A stretch of 64,000 nucleotides of DNA from Bacteroides finegoldii DSM 17565 (GTDB lineage: Bacteria > Bacteroidota > Bacteroidia > Bacteroidales > Bacteroidaceae): assembly GCF_000156195.1 (NCBI RefSeq), contig NZ_GG688319.1, positions 122,957-186,956 of the forward strand. The letters are read 5' to 3'. This document shows, piece by piece, positions 46,401-55,105 of the stretch. The notes under the pieces are model-generated. The model did not search any database. It saw only the letters and a program-made list of their open reading frames with translations, and was not told where the DNA came from. The position numbers and the translations under genes were made by a program. Every line of letters starts with the position of its first letter. Within the stretch, counting starts at the first letter, position 1.

Positions 46401-46787
46401 GCAGTACTTGATAACTTCGGTGTATCTGAGTTCAGTGCTGATGCTCGTGACTTGGGGTATGTAACAGTCAATGGCAACGATCGCGTAGATCCGGAGGCTT
46501 GGTTTAGCACGGTAGGTAGCAAGGCGGTTCCGCAATATTACACTTATTCCGCGACCAATGTCCGTTTACAAGAGGCATCTATTGGATACAGCATTCCTCG
46601 CAAATGGTTGGGCAATGTATGCGACATCAAAGTTTCATTGGTTGGACGTAATTTGTGGATGATTTATAATAAGGCACCGTTTGATCCCGAAGCTGTGGCT
46701 TCCACCAGCAACTTTTATCAGGGTGTGGACAACTTTATGATTCCTTCTTTACGCAATGTCGGTTTTAGCTTGAATTTTAAATTTTAA
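43407..46787 (+). CDS. SusC-like TonB-dependent transporter with STN domain (N-glycan PUL)
   Basis: 1126 residues. The ATG at 43407 (MKHSHVFHAPWLLRASLMLF) is preferred to the TTG two codons earlier. Signal peptide, STN domain (about 33-100: TTLGKVIEQIKSQSSYNFFY), carboxypeptidase-regulatory domain (about 115-195, KITGRVSDDMGPLIGVNVLV), TonB box and plug (IEEVVVTALGIKRATKALSY), then a long beta-barrel ending in F (VGFSLNFKF). The STN domain explains the ECF/FecR pair upstream. It imports glycans together with SusD. Confidence 0.95.
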   Translation: MKHSHVFHAPWLLRASLMLFMTFSVQCSLAQLNLNTSRTTLGKVIEQIKSQSSYNFFYDDKLASLAVENVQLSNASIEQVLNTVLNGKNVSFKIKGGVVYLSENKQTPKNGNQQGKERKITGRVSDDMGPLIGVNVLVKGTNVGAITDMDGNFTLVTTEANPVLQISYIGYTTQEIAVVDNTPLNVKLSSDAQQIEEVVVTALGIKRATKALSYNVQEIKNDDITQNKDANFVNALAGKVAGVNINASSSGVGGISKVVMRGTKSIMQSSNALYVIDGVPMFSGRNARESESEFDSRGTTDPIADINPEDIESMSVLTGAAAAALYGSEAANGAVIITTKKGKEGKVSISVNTSMEFNQPFILPRFQTRYGTGTGGKWVDGSSQSWGDKLSVSNYYGYNPKDDYFQTGIVNTESVSLSTGTEKNQTYASAAAINSKGYIPNNKYARYNFNVRNTTSFLNDKMTLDIAANYILQNDRNVVNQGEYNNPLVGAYLYPRGNEWADAELYEVYDPARKIYVQNWTVGDAGMTMQNPYWINYRNLRENKKDRYMLSANLSYKLLDWLTVSGRVRLDNSNNDFTEKFYASTNTQLTENSSRGLYGITKMQDKQLYADFLVSINKTFGEELTLSANIGGSFNDIRSDAMSVRGGIADGTDAYPDEQVGLTNYFAIQNLSNKAKRMQEGWREQTQSVYASAELGYKSTYYLTLTGRNDWASQLAGPNSTSKCFFYPSVGVSAVLSELFPNLNKDYLSFWKVRGSFASVGSAFQRYLSNPRFEWNSSSGQWSVLTQYPVYSLKPERTNSFEIGMNLRFLKYFELDATYYNAKTENQTFNPNLPVSKYSKMYIQTGAVRNQGVELALNFKNTWSDFTWSSGLTYSMNKNKIETLADNAINPVTGELFSIPSLDMGGYGDMRFILREGGSMGDVYSRMDLQRDANGAIYIDENNKIYTQSIQDPNQYIKLGSVLPKGNLAWRNDFSWKNIHVGFMVSARFGGVVFSRTQAVLDNFGVSEFSADARDLGYVTVNGNDRVDPEAWFSTVGSKAVPQYYTYSATNVRLQEASIGYSIPRKWLGNVCDIKVSLVGRNLWMIYNKAPFDPEAVASTSNFYQGVDNFMIPSLRNVGFSLNFKF

Positions 46788-46792
46788 TAGGT

Positions 46793-48421
46793 ATGAAACA
46801 TATATTAAGTACAATTATCATAAGTTCTCTGATTGCCGTAACAGCTTCATCATGTACAGGCAAGTTTGAGGAGATCAACTCAAATCCCTATCAGCCGGGC
46901 GATTTGTCGGAAGATGACTATGCATTGGGGTCAGCCATGAACAACTTGGCCGGTTGTGTAGTTTCTCCAGACGTCAATACGGCCCAGTTTACAGACTGTT
47001 TGTTGGGCGGTCCTTTGGGAGGTTATTTTGCAGATTCACAATCCACCTGGAAAGCTACTATTTCCAACTATAACCCGACAGATGACTGGACACGTGTCTT
47101 TTTGAAGAGCGACCGTGTATTACCTGTATTATTCTCCAACCTTAATGTGGTGGAAATTGTATCTCAGAATACCAATAATCCGCTTCCACTGGCCATTGCT
47201 CAAGTAATCAAGGTGGCGGCTATGCATCGGGTAACCGATGCTTACGGACCGATTCCGTATTCCCAAATTGGTGTTGACGGTTCTATTAAGTCACCGTATG
47301 ATTCCGAACAACAGGTGTATGCCAAATTTTTTGAAGAGCTGAATGCTTCTATCAAAATCATGAACGAACAGTCGAATGACCGTCTGACAGCATCTGCTGA
47401 CTATATTTACAGTGGAGATGTAAAGAAATGGATTCGTTTTGCCAACTCTTTGAAATTACGTTTGGCCATGCGCATTGTGAATGCTGACCCTACTACTGCA
47501 CGAAAGATGGTGGAAGAAGCATTGGATCCTCAATACGGAGGTGTTATTGAACAGAACGCTGATAATGCCGCATGGAGGTATTTTGCCGGCTCAGTAACTA
47601 ATCCAATTTACACGGCTACCCAGTACAACCATGTTCTTTCTCACAATGATGACAAAAAAGAATGTCTTACAGGTGGTGATACTCATGCTGCAGCTGATAT
47701 TATTTGCTACATGAATGGTTACAATGATCCCCGTCGTGAGAAATATTTTGTGAAATCTGAATGGGATGGTTATGAATATGTAGGTATGCGCAGAGGCATT
47801 TCGATTCCTGACTTGAATACAGTAGGACATAAATATTCCGGCGTGAATCTGAAGCCTACAGATCCTCTCTACTGGATGAATGCTGCCGAAGTCGCATTTC
47901 TCCGTGCAGAAGCTAAAGCCATTTATGGATTCAATACAGGTGGCGAGGCCAAAGATTTTTACGAGCAGGGCATCCGTTTGTCTTTCGAACAATGGGGAGT
48001 AGATGGTGCAGACCAGTATATGAACAAAGATACTAAAAACAGCATCTCTTATACTGACCCGAACAAAGGACTTAATTCATACGCTGATGAGTTAACCAAG
48101 CTAACTGTAAAATGGAATGAAAATGCTACTCCTGAAGAGAAGCAGGAACGTATCATTATTCAGAAATGGATTGCCAACTGGCAGCTAGGTAACGAAGCTT
48201 GGGCCGATTACCGTCGTACCGGTTACCCGAACCTCTTGCCCGCTACGGATGACGGCAACAAGAGCGGTGGAGTGGTTGACTCAGAAAGAGGTGCGCGTCG
48301 CATCCCCTATCCAGCTTCTGAATATAATGATAATATAGAGAATATTCAATTTGCCGTGAGCACTTATTTGGGAGGTCAGGATAACATGGCTAAAGATTTG
48401 TGGTGGGCTAAGAATAATTAA
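46793..48421 (+). CDS. SusD-like surface glycan-binding lipoprotein
   Basis: 542 residues with lipobox VTASSCTGKF, SusD/RagB TPR-type fold (LPLAIAQVIKVAAMHRVTDA, IIQKWIANWQLGNEAWADYR), and the usual close spacing (5 bases) after SusC. It forms the lid of the SusC transporter. Confidence 0.95.
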   Translation: MKHILSTIIISSLIAVTASSCTGKFEEINSNPYQPGDLSEDDYALGSAMNNLAGCVVSPDVNTAQFTDCLLGGPLGGYFADSQSTWKATISNYNPTDDWTRVFLKSDRVLPVLFSNLNVVEIVSQNTNNPLPLAIAQVIKVAAMHRVTDAYGPIPYSQIGVDGSIKSPYDSEQQVYAKFFEELNASIKIMNEQSNDRLTASADYIYSGDVKKWIRFANSLKLRLAMRIVNADPTTARKMVEEALDPQYGGVIEQNADNAAWRYFAGSVTNPIYTATQYNHVLSHNDDKKECLTGGDTHAAADIICYMNGYNDPRREKYFVKSEWDGYEYVGMRRGISIPDLNTVGHKYSGVNLKPTDPLYWMNAAEVAFLRAEAKAIYGFNTGGEAKDFYEQGIRLSFEQWGVDGADQYMNKDTKNSISYTDPNKGLNSYADELTKLTVKWNENATPEEKQERIIIQKWIANWQLGNEAWADYRRTGYPNLLPATDDGNKSGGVVDSERGARRIPYPASEYNDNIENIQFAVSTYLGGQDNMAKDLWWAKNN

Positions 48422-48447
48422 TGATGTATTTTAATATAGCAAAATTT

Positions 48448-49521
48448 ATGAAAAATAATATATTGAATAGTGGGTTGTGCTTGGCTTTGGGAATGGCGGC
48501 TTCATTTTCTCTTTCTTCATGTGAAGATTGGACTGAAGTAGAAAGCCTAGATATTCATACTCCTTCATTGGAGGAACAGAATCCACAATTATATGAGGAC
48601 TACTTGAAAGACTTGAATGCTTTTAAAGCCAGCGATCACCATGTGTTGTTTGTTTCATTCAGTAATGTGGCCAATCCTGTAAAACAGGGTGAACGCCTGA
48701 CAGCCCTGCCCGACAGCGTGGATTATATTTCTTTGAACAATCCGTCCGAAATAGGAGCAGGATTGCTTGAGGAGATGAATGAAGTGCGTAGAAAAGGTAC
48801 TAAAATTGGATATACATTTTCTTATGCCCAGTTTGAAGCAGAGTGGGATTTGATGCTAGAGGCAAATCCTGAGCTGACTGAGACTGAAAGACAAGAATAC
48901 TTTACTAAGAGAACTGAAGAGATGTTGTCATTGGTAGACAAGTATAATTATGATGGTGTTATTGTTGATTACGTTGGCCGTTCATTGGTGAGCTTGAAGG
49001 ATGAACCTTTGCGTACATATATCGCTCGCCAAAAGGGTTTCTTTGATATTATCAGCACTTGGAAATCAAGGCATACAGACAAATTTCTTGTTTTTTATGG
49101 CAATGCGCAATACATTGCTCCGGATAACATGGGCTTCCTGATGAACTGCAGCCATATAATTGTGCGAACGGAACTGTCTACCGGTGAAGGAGATTTGGAT
49201 GTTAAGATTCAGTTGGCCGAAGAAGCTGGAAAAGAAGTCATGCATCAGTATGAAGGTGCCAATCCTGTGCCGTTGGACAATATGATAGTTTGTGTGCAGA
49301 TGCCAAAGGCTGATGACAAGAACAAGACTATCGGTTATTGGGGGACAGTGGAAAGTGGTAACAAAGTGTTGGCAGCTGTTGGTGCTGCTAGTTGGTTGTG
49401 GAAGCCGGTCACTACTTACACGCGTCGTGGCTTATTAATCATGAACGTGGAAAGTGACTATTATTCGACCAACTATTCTTTCCTTAAAAATGTAATTAAT
49501 ATAATGAATCCTAACAAGTAA
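48448..49521 (+). CDS. GH18-like surface lipoprotein lacking the catalytic Glu (pseudoenzyme)
   Basis: ATG 48448 (MKNNILNSGLCLALGMAASF, lipobox SLSSCEDW) is chosen. The earlier ATG at 48421 only adds residues before the signal. The TIM-barrel core has the GH18 strand YNYDGVIVDYVGRSLVS, where the DxxDxDxE motif ends in Gly instead of Glu. So it probably binds N-glycan without cutting it, in keeping with surface glycan-binding proteins in these loci. Confidence 0.85.
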   Translation: MKNNILNSGLCLALGMAASFSLSSCEDWTEVESLDIHTPSLEEQNPQLYEDYLKDLNAFKASDHHVLFVSFSNVANPVKQGERLTALPDSVDYISLNNPSEIGAGLLEEMNEVRRKGTKIGYTFSYAQFEAEWDLMLEANPELTETERQEYFTKRTEEMLSLVDKYNYDGVIVDYVGRSLVSLKDEPLRTYIARQKGFFDIISTWKSRHTDKFLVFYGNAQYIAPDNMGFLMNCSHIIVRTELSTGEGDLDVKIQLAEEAGKEVMHQYEGANPVPLDNMIVCVQMPKADDKNKTIGYWGTVESGNKVLAAVGAASWLWKPVTTYTRRGLLIMNVESDYYSTNYSFLKNVINIMNPNK

Positions 49522-49528
49522 AGAATTT

Positions 49529-50680
49529 ATGAAATATTATAACTATCTGAGTTTGGTAACCCTGTTTTTAGTTATGGGGTGTAACTCTGAAAATGTGGAC
49601 GAAGAACATCACTATGATAATAAATTATACATTACTTCGGCCACCATTACCGATGACTTACTGATTAAGGCAGATGTGAAGGAAGCTACCCGTAGCTTGT
49701 CCTATCGACTAGCGAGTCCGGCTAATCAAGATATCTCCATCACGTTCGATGCTGCTCCGGCATTAACAGCTTCGTACAACATGAACTATGATGACCATGC
49801 CGAAGTTCTGCCGGTCAATTACTATGAAATTCCCAACAAGACAGTGACCATTGAAAAAGGAGCTGTCAATAGTAACGATGTAGTGATTAATTTCAAAGGA
49901 ACACACGAACTGAACCGTGAAAAACGCTTTGTGCTTCCTGTAACCATTGTCAATGCTGATATCCCCGTATTGGAAAGTAAAAAGACAGTTTACTTTGTAT
50001 TCAAAGGTGCTGCTTTGATAAATGTAGTAGCCAATATTGATGAAAATTATTTTCCGGTATATTGGAAAGATTATAGTAAAGTGAATTCACTTAGAGTTAT
50101 TACGGTAGAAGCCTTGGTACGCAGCAGTGACTGGACGGACGGTCGTGATAATGCTTTGAGTACAATCTTTGGTGTAGAAGGGGAGTTTCTTGTCCGTATT
50201 GGTGATGGAGACCGCCCAAGAGACCAATACCAATGTGTGGCTCCCGGCGGAAACTTCCCGGGCGCAAACGTAGTAGATGGCCTACCTGTTGATGAGTTCG
50301 TTCATATTGCTACAGTTTATAATGCTGATACAGGTGAACGCAGTTATTACAAGAATGGCGAAAAAGTTTATTCTGACAATTCTGCAACTAGAGCTATCAA
50401 TTTGTCTAGTAGCTGTTATATCGGATACTCTTATGAAGATGGTCGTTGGTTACCGGGGGAGATTTCGGAAGTGAGAGTTTGGAATGTTGCCCGCACGGCC
50501 GAAGAAATTGCATCCAATCCGTATATGGTGGACCCACACTCAGAAGGGCTTATTGCTTATTGGAAATTTAATGAAGGGACTGGTTCCAAGATTATTGACC
50601 ATACCGGTAATGGCAATGATCTTACAGGAAACACTACTCCCACTTGGATTAATGTTGAACTACCCGAACTTAAAAAATAA
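49529..50680 (+). CDS. DUF1735 plus LamG/ConA-like surface lipoprotein
   Basis: 383 residues with lipobox LVMGCNSE. A DUF1735 beta-sandwich (about 30-165, LPVNYYEIPNKTVTIEKGAV) and a laminin-G-like jelly roll (about 180-375) with EFVHIATVYNADTGERSYYK and YWKFNEGTGSKIIDHTGNGN. Equivalent position to BT_3986-type proteins in the B. thetaiotaomicron high-mannose N-glycan locus. Likely glycan-binding. Confidence 0.87.
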   Translation: MKYYNYLSLVTLFLVMGCNSENVDEEHHYDNKLYITSATITDDLLIKADVKEATRSLSYRLASPANQDISITFDAAPALTASYNMNYDDHAEVLPVNYYEIPNKTVTIEKGAVNSNDVVINFKGTHELNREKRFVLPVTIVNADIPVLESKKTVYFVFKGAALINVVANIDENYFPVYWKDYSKVNSLRVITVEALVRSSDWTDGRDNALSTIFGVEGEFLVRIGDGDRPRDQYQCVAPGGNFPGANVVDGLPVDEFVHIATVYNADTGERSYYKNGEKVYSDNSATRAINLSSSCYIGYSYEDGRWLPGEISEVRVWNVARTAEEIASNPYMVDPHSEGLIAYWKFNEGTGSKIIDHTGNGNDLTGNTTPTWINVELPELKK

Positions 50681-50685
50681 GATTT

Positions 50686-52116
50686 ATGAAAGTCAGAAAA
50701 ATAAAATATTCATTGTTTGCCTCTATGATGGCAGTCGTGGCAGTATTCTCAGCTTCCTGTGAAGACACTCTAGAGATAGGTAAGCCTCTCGATGAGTCGC
50801 AGTATGAAGATATTTATGCCAAGAATGGTTATTTGCGTGACGCCAAGTCTAATCGTGTGACCAATATTATCGACTTGTTTACCGAAAATTATAAGACTTC
50901 AGTGCGTTTGGGATTGACCAAAGCCCCCACCGTGTCTTCTTCCGTCAAGGTCGAAGTGGATGCCGCTTACCTGGAAGCCTACAACAAGGAACACGAGACA
51001 ACGTTCAAGCTTTTTCCTAAAGAACTGATAACTTTGGGTGATGAAGGATTGATGACTATCAATCCAGACTCCAAAACAGCTGAGCTTTCCTTGTCCGTGA
51101 CTGGTGGTGAAGCCTTGGAAGAAGATGTGACCTATGCCATACCTTTGACTGTCAACGAGGCAGGCAGTGACATCCAATTCAACAACGAAGAATCTCGTCA
51201 CTGCATGTATTTCGTGAACGACATGCGTAAGAAAGGGGATGTATTCAAAGGGGAAGACAAACCAAAAGGTTTTTTGTTCATTGAAGTAAATGATGTTAAT
51301 CCGCTGAATGCGCTTTCTTTCCAATTGGAAAATGGCAAATACCTTTGGGATGCCGTGGTATTGTTTGCAGCAAATATCAATTATGACGCAGCTTCCGGTC
51401 GTCCTTACGTTAAGTGCAATCCTAATGTGCAGTACTTGTTGGACAACAATGAAACGCTGATTCAGCCCTTACGTAAGCGTGGCATTAAAGTAATTTTGGG
51501 TATATTGGGTAATCATGATATGGCTGGTGTAGCTCAGCTTTCCCCTCAAGGATGTAAAGACTTTGCTCGTGAATTAGCTCGCTATTGTTATGCTTATGAT
51601 TTGGATGGTGTCAACTTTGATGATGAATGGTCTGACCCAAATCCCGATATAAACAACCCCGCATTTACTTCTCCCTCATATGAAGCAGGAGCACGTCTTT
51701 GTCTCGAAACAAAGCGGGCTATGCCTGATAAACTTGTTACGGTTTTCTGTTGGGGTAAAATGCATTCTTTGAGTCAAGTAGATGGAGTTGACGCTAAAGA
51801 GTATACTGATATTGCTGTAGCGAATTATGGCTCAACAGCTCCAGCTTTGGGTCAGATGACCTTAAAACAGTGTTCAGGAGTATCTTCTGAATATAATGAA
51901 CGCCGTGGAGGAGACTTGAATGCTAGTACAGCTCAATGGTTAATGAACAATGGTTACGGCTGGTTTATGGGATTTGCTCCCTTCCCAAATAATTATATTG
52001 ATATTTGGAAGCGTCTGGAGGGAGCTGAAGTATTGTATGGTTCTCCTTTGAAAGAACCTTCTCTTTTCTATAAAAAGAATGCAACCGAACCTTCTGTTTG
52101 GCCTAATGATTTATAA
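50686..52116 (+). CDS. GH18 endo-beta-N-acetylglucosaminidase (EndoBT-3987-like)
   Basis: 476 residues. Signal and lipobox SASCEDTL, DUF1735-type N-domain (about 30-170), then a GH18 TIM barrel. The catalytic motif DGVNFDDEW lies at 307-315: D312 and E314 are the substrate-assisted pair, the same numbers I recall for EndoBT-3987. Also FFLFIEVN-like first strands and WFMGFAPFPNNYIDIW late in the barrel. It cleaves the chitobiose core of high-mannose N-glycans at the cell surface. Confidence 0.93.
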   Translation: MKVRKIKYSLFASMMAVVAVFSASCEDTLEIGKPLDESQYEDIYAKNGYLRDAKSNRVTNIIDLFTENYKTSVRLGLTKAPTVSSSVKVEVDAAYLEAYNKEHETTFKLFPKELITLGDEGLMTINPDSKTAELSLSVTGGEALEEDVTYAIPLTVNEAGSDIQFNNEESRHCMYFVNDMRKKGDVFKGEDKPKGFLFIEVNDVNPLNALSFQLENGKYLWDAVVLFAANINYDAASGRPYVKCNPNVQYLLDNNETLIQPLRKRGIKVILGILGNHDMAGVAQLSPQGCKDFARELARYCYAYDLDGVNFDDEWSDPNPDINNPAFTSPSYEAGARLCLETKRAMPDKLVTVFCWGKMHSLSQVDGVDAKEYTDIAVANYGSTAPALGQMTLKQCSGVSSEYNERRGGDLNASTAQWLMNNGYGWFMGFAPFPNNYIDIWKRLEGAEVLYGSPLKEPSLFYKKNATEPSVWPNDL

Positions 52117-52132
52117 TAAAAAAAGAAATACT

Positions 52133-53479
52133 ATGTTGATATCCAATAAATATATATCATTATTATTGATTTCCGGACTGATGTTTTCATGTCAGGAGGA
52201 TGAAAATCTGAATTTGAAAGATTTTCCAAACAATCAGCCTTCGTTTACAATAGAAGGTAGTGGTAATTCATCCAATATGAATTTGGAAGCAATTTATCAG
52301 CAAGATAGAACCTTGCAATTGAATGGAGAAACCAGGAGAACCTACACTTTTGCTATTCAGCCTTCTCCAGAAGACGCAGTAGTAACTTTTACTCCTATCT
52401 GTACGAATATTCCAACTGATAAAGTGGAACTGAGTGCAACGAAGATTGTTATTCCTGCCGGTTCAACCGAAGCTTCTGTTACTGTAGGACTCAAAGATGA
52501 TGATTTTAGCTTTGCAGCAACTACTTTGCCGGAAATGACCTATGAATTAGGAGTGGTAGCCAATGTGACCGGATATAAAATTGCAGAAATGGCATATGAA
52601 GCGAAAGTAGTGATTAAGAAAGAAGCTTTCACTATTGTAACATCCTTTGATGGGGCGAATGATAATTCTGCGACCTTTGAACGAACTGTAGAAGGGGATA
52701 AGATTCTTGATTCTGCTCCTATTAGTTATAAGTTTAAAGTTAAGTTCGACAAAGTTTCCAATCATGATGTAAAATGTATGTTGAATTATGAAGGAATACC
52801 TGAAGCCTATCTGGATGATATAACTGTCTCTCCTGAGGAAATAACCATTCCTGCAGGGCAGTTAGAATCTGAAGAAATTACATGGTCCATGTCTGATAAG
52901 TTCGTTCTCAGCACAGAGGATGCAGGTGTTTTTGAATTCAAAGTGAAGCCAACTTTCATCTCAGAAGAAGAAAATTTGTCAGTTTCAGAAAATAAAGGTA
53001 ACATAAGTTTACGTACATCTAAATCTGTTTTAAATATAAAACACGCTGTTGAAGGATTTGACGATTCATACAAAGATTTAGATAGGTCAGGTTGGGAAGT
53101 TACGGATTTTGTAGATTTTCAAACCGGTGCGAATGGTGCCAATATTTTGGATGATAATAAAAATACTTATGTCTATTATAATTATAATGATATTCCAGGA
53201 AGTTTCATTGTAGACATGAAGAATGAACAAATTTTAAAAGGAATAGAATTTCAATACAAATTCTACTTCCGATACTGGTATGCTACCAAAAATATATCTA
53301 TTTCTACTTCATCCGATAGGAATGCATGGGTTAACCATGGGAATGTATCAGGATTACCAGCACAGGAATTCCACTATATTCAATTTGTTAAACCTGTAAC
53401 AGCCCGCTATATAAAAGTTTCTATAAAGGGATACCATACTGGTGTTGTACAATTGTCTTCAATAAAAATGTTTGAATGA
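52133..53479 (+). CDS. DUF1735 plus discoidin (F5/8 C-type) surface lipoprotein
   Basis: 448 residues from ATG 52133 (MLISNKYISLLLISGLMFSC) which gives the lipobox MFSCQEDE. Two DUF1735-like domains (about 60-170 and 180-320) are followed by a C-terminal discoidin module (about 330-445) with FYFRYWYATKNISISTSSDR, RYIKVSIKGYHTGVVQLSSI. Glycan-binding accessory at the end of the PUL operon. Confidence 0.87.
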   Translation: MLISNKYISLLLISGLMFSCQEDENLNLKDFPNNQPSFTIEGSGNSSNMNLEAIYQQDRTLQLNGETRRTYTFAIQPSPEDAVVTFTPICTNIPTDKVELSATKIVIPAGSTEASVTVGLKDDDFSFAATTLPEMTYELGVVANVTGYKIAEMAYEAKVVIKKEAFTIVTSFDGANDNSATFERTVEGDKILDSAPISYKFKVKFDKVSNHDVKCMLNYEGIPEAYLDDITVSPEEITIPAGQLESEEITWSMSDKFVLSTEDAGVFEFKVKPTFISEEENLSVSENKGNISLRTSKSVLNIKHAVEGFDDSYKDLDRSGWEVTDFVDFQTGANGANILDDNKNTYVYYNYNDIPGSFIVDMKNEQILKGIEFQYKFYFRYWYATKNISISTSSDRNAWVNHGNVSGLPAQEFHYIQFVKPVTARYIKVSIKGYHTGVVQLSSIKMFE

Positions 53480-53521
53480 GATAGTTAGACAAACATATAA
53501 TCAGACTATGTTGTTTTAATT

Positions 53522-53555
53522 GAGGGTGTCCCAAAAATGAGGGCACCCTCTTTTT
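53522..53555 (+). terminator. Terminator of the N-glycan PUL operon
   Basis: GAGGGTGTCCC / GGGCACCCTC stem (one bulged base) with loop AAAAATGA, then TTTTTATTT. Confidence 0.85.
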
Positions 53556-53663
53556 ATTTGACAATGGTATATTTTACTTAACTTATACCCATTGGCGGAA
53601 TTAAATTGATAAACAGTTTATGTATCTTGTGAATGATAAATAGAACAACTATATTGATAAACT

Positions 53664-54092
53664 ATGGAAAAAATATATTCTATGCCAGCTATAGAAAATA
53701 GCGAAAGTGAGATTTTAATTTTAGGCACCATACCTGGAGGTGAGTCTTTAAAATATCAGCAATATTATCAGAATAAAGATAATTTATTTGGGGATATCAT
53801 GTTTAGAATTTGTGACCCTAATTGGCCTTTTTTTGAAGAAGTTTATACTATTCCTTATGAAAAGAGAAAACAGTTATTGTTAGATAATAAAATCTCTTTA
53901 TGGGATATTCTTGAATCTTGTGAACGTGATGGAAATAATGATAGGACTATTAAGAATGAGCAATTGAATGATTTAGAAACATATCTGAAGTTACACCCCA
54001 AGATTAGAAAAATTTGCTTTAATGGGCAAAAGGCATATAGCTATTATAAGAAAATGGTATATAATTTGCTACAGAAAATCCATCCAAATTAA
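53664..54092 (+). CDS. DNA-deoxyinosine glycosylase-like (UDG superfamily), shortened (142 aa)
   Basis: N-terminal active-site region ESEILILGTIPGGESLKYQQ YYQNKDNLFG is typical of the HDG/family-6 group, but the usual Trp in NxFW is Gly here. KICFNGQKAYSYYKKM matches the middle motif. The expected C-terminal LPSTSPAN motif is missing. It sits at the left edge of the second CTn segment and may be a chromosomal gene truncated there. Confidence 0.7.
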   Translation: MEKIYSMPAIENSESEILILGTIPGGESLKYQQYYQNKDNLFGDIMFRICDPNWPFFEEVYTIPYEKRKQLLLDNKISLWDILESCERDGNNDRTIKNEQLNDLETYLKLHPKIRKICFNGQKAYSYYKKMVYNLLQKIHPN

Positions 54093-54165
54093 TACTTCAT
54101 TTTACATTTAAGAGAAGTTGCAATGGTAGTTACTGATGGTCATGTCATAGTATTCATCCTACCGC

Positions 54166-54960
54166 CTAATAGTTAATTAGCGTTACGAAGAACAACGGTG
54201 GCACGGTAACGGTCTTTCCGTAGAAGATGGCCGCCACCACCTTGCCGCCGCACCGTTCTATCTCCTCCTTGTAGTCGGCCACGCTCTGCCCGGTCGTCAG
54301 CACATCGTCCACGATGATGATCTCTTTTCCTTTGATGTCCCTAGTAATTCCGTTCAAGGATGCGTTCCTCGCTGTCCTTGGTCTCATGCAGGCTTTCGCG
54401 TTCATCGAACACATCGACGTCATACAACCCCGGTGTTAGTTCCCGGCAGTGCTTGCCGATATATCAGTCGAGCCGTTTGAACCGCTGTCCGTATTTTATC
54501 CAGTTGCTGCACGGCATTAACATGATATGGTAAGGCTTCTCGTCCGTCTGTAAGGCAGACATGCACGCCTTGAAAAACTCGATGCCGTGCGTTTCGCCAT
54601 TCTTGAACAAGTAGAGGAACGGCAGAAAGCCCTTTGTTCTTCGCTGAGCAACTCGTGGTACCGGGACGGGTAATAATGCCCGTAAAAAGCCATTCGTATG
54701 CCCCGCGACTTGAACAGCGTGAGCGGAAGGTGGTCCTCGAACAGGTCGGGATGCAAGAAACAGAACATACGGCAGGCGTCCCGATGACCGGTCATGACTG
54801 CCAGACGGCAATAACGGTCGCGCTCCTCGGCGTTGTCGGCCATCCGTGCGGCGACATACGCTGCTTCTCTAGCTTTCCGCCGCCAGTAGCCGATGATGTG
54901 CCACAGCACGCCGATCAGGCAGAGCAGAATCAGGAATATAATGACAGGTTTTATGGCCAT
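54166..54960 (-). pseudogene. CTn phosphoribosyltransferase-domain gene, several lesions
   Basis: Reading left from 54960: MAIKPVIIFLILLCLIGVLW (membrane anchor) to HELLSEEQR, then a frameshift near 54640 into FLPFLYLFKNGETHGIEFFK. An in-frame TGA follows at 54464. The same frame then continues YIGKHCRELTPGLYDVDVFD to a stop near 54340, where a further shift gives GKEIIIVDDVLTTGQSVADY, the PRPP-binding loop. All parts are present but split; clearly inactive. Confidence 0.8.
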
Positions 54961-55105
54961 TGAAGCGTTTGTCTCACATTTATCGAAAGGGCGTATCCTT
55001 TAACCGTTTGATATTCTGACATTTTATATACATCGTCGCATTCTACGCGGCGGACTGTGGATTTTTACGCGGCGTCAGGCGGCAAGCGCCGCGAACCCTG
55101 ACAAC
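54961..55105. other. Short GC-rich spacer in CTn
   Basis: No gene or clear hairpin; it separates the broken phosphoribosyltransferase gene from the ATPase gene. Confidence 0.4.
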
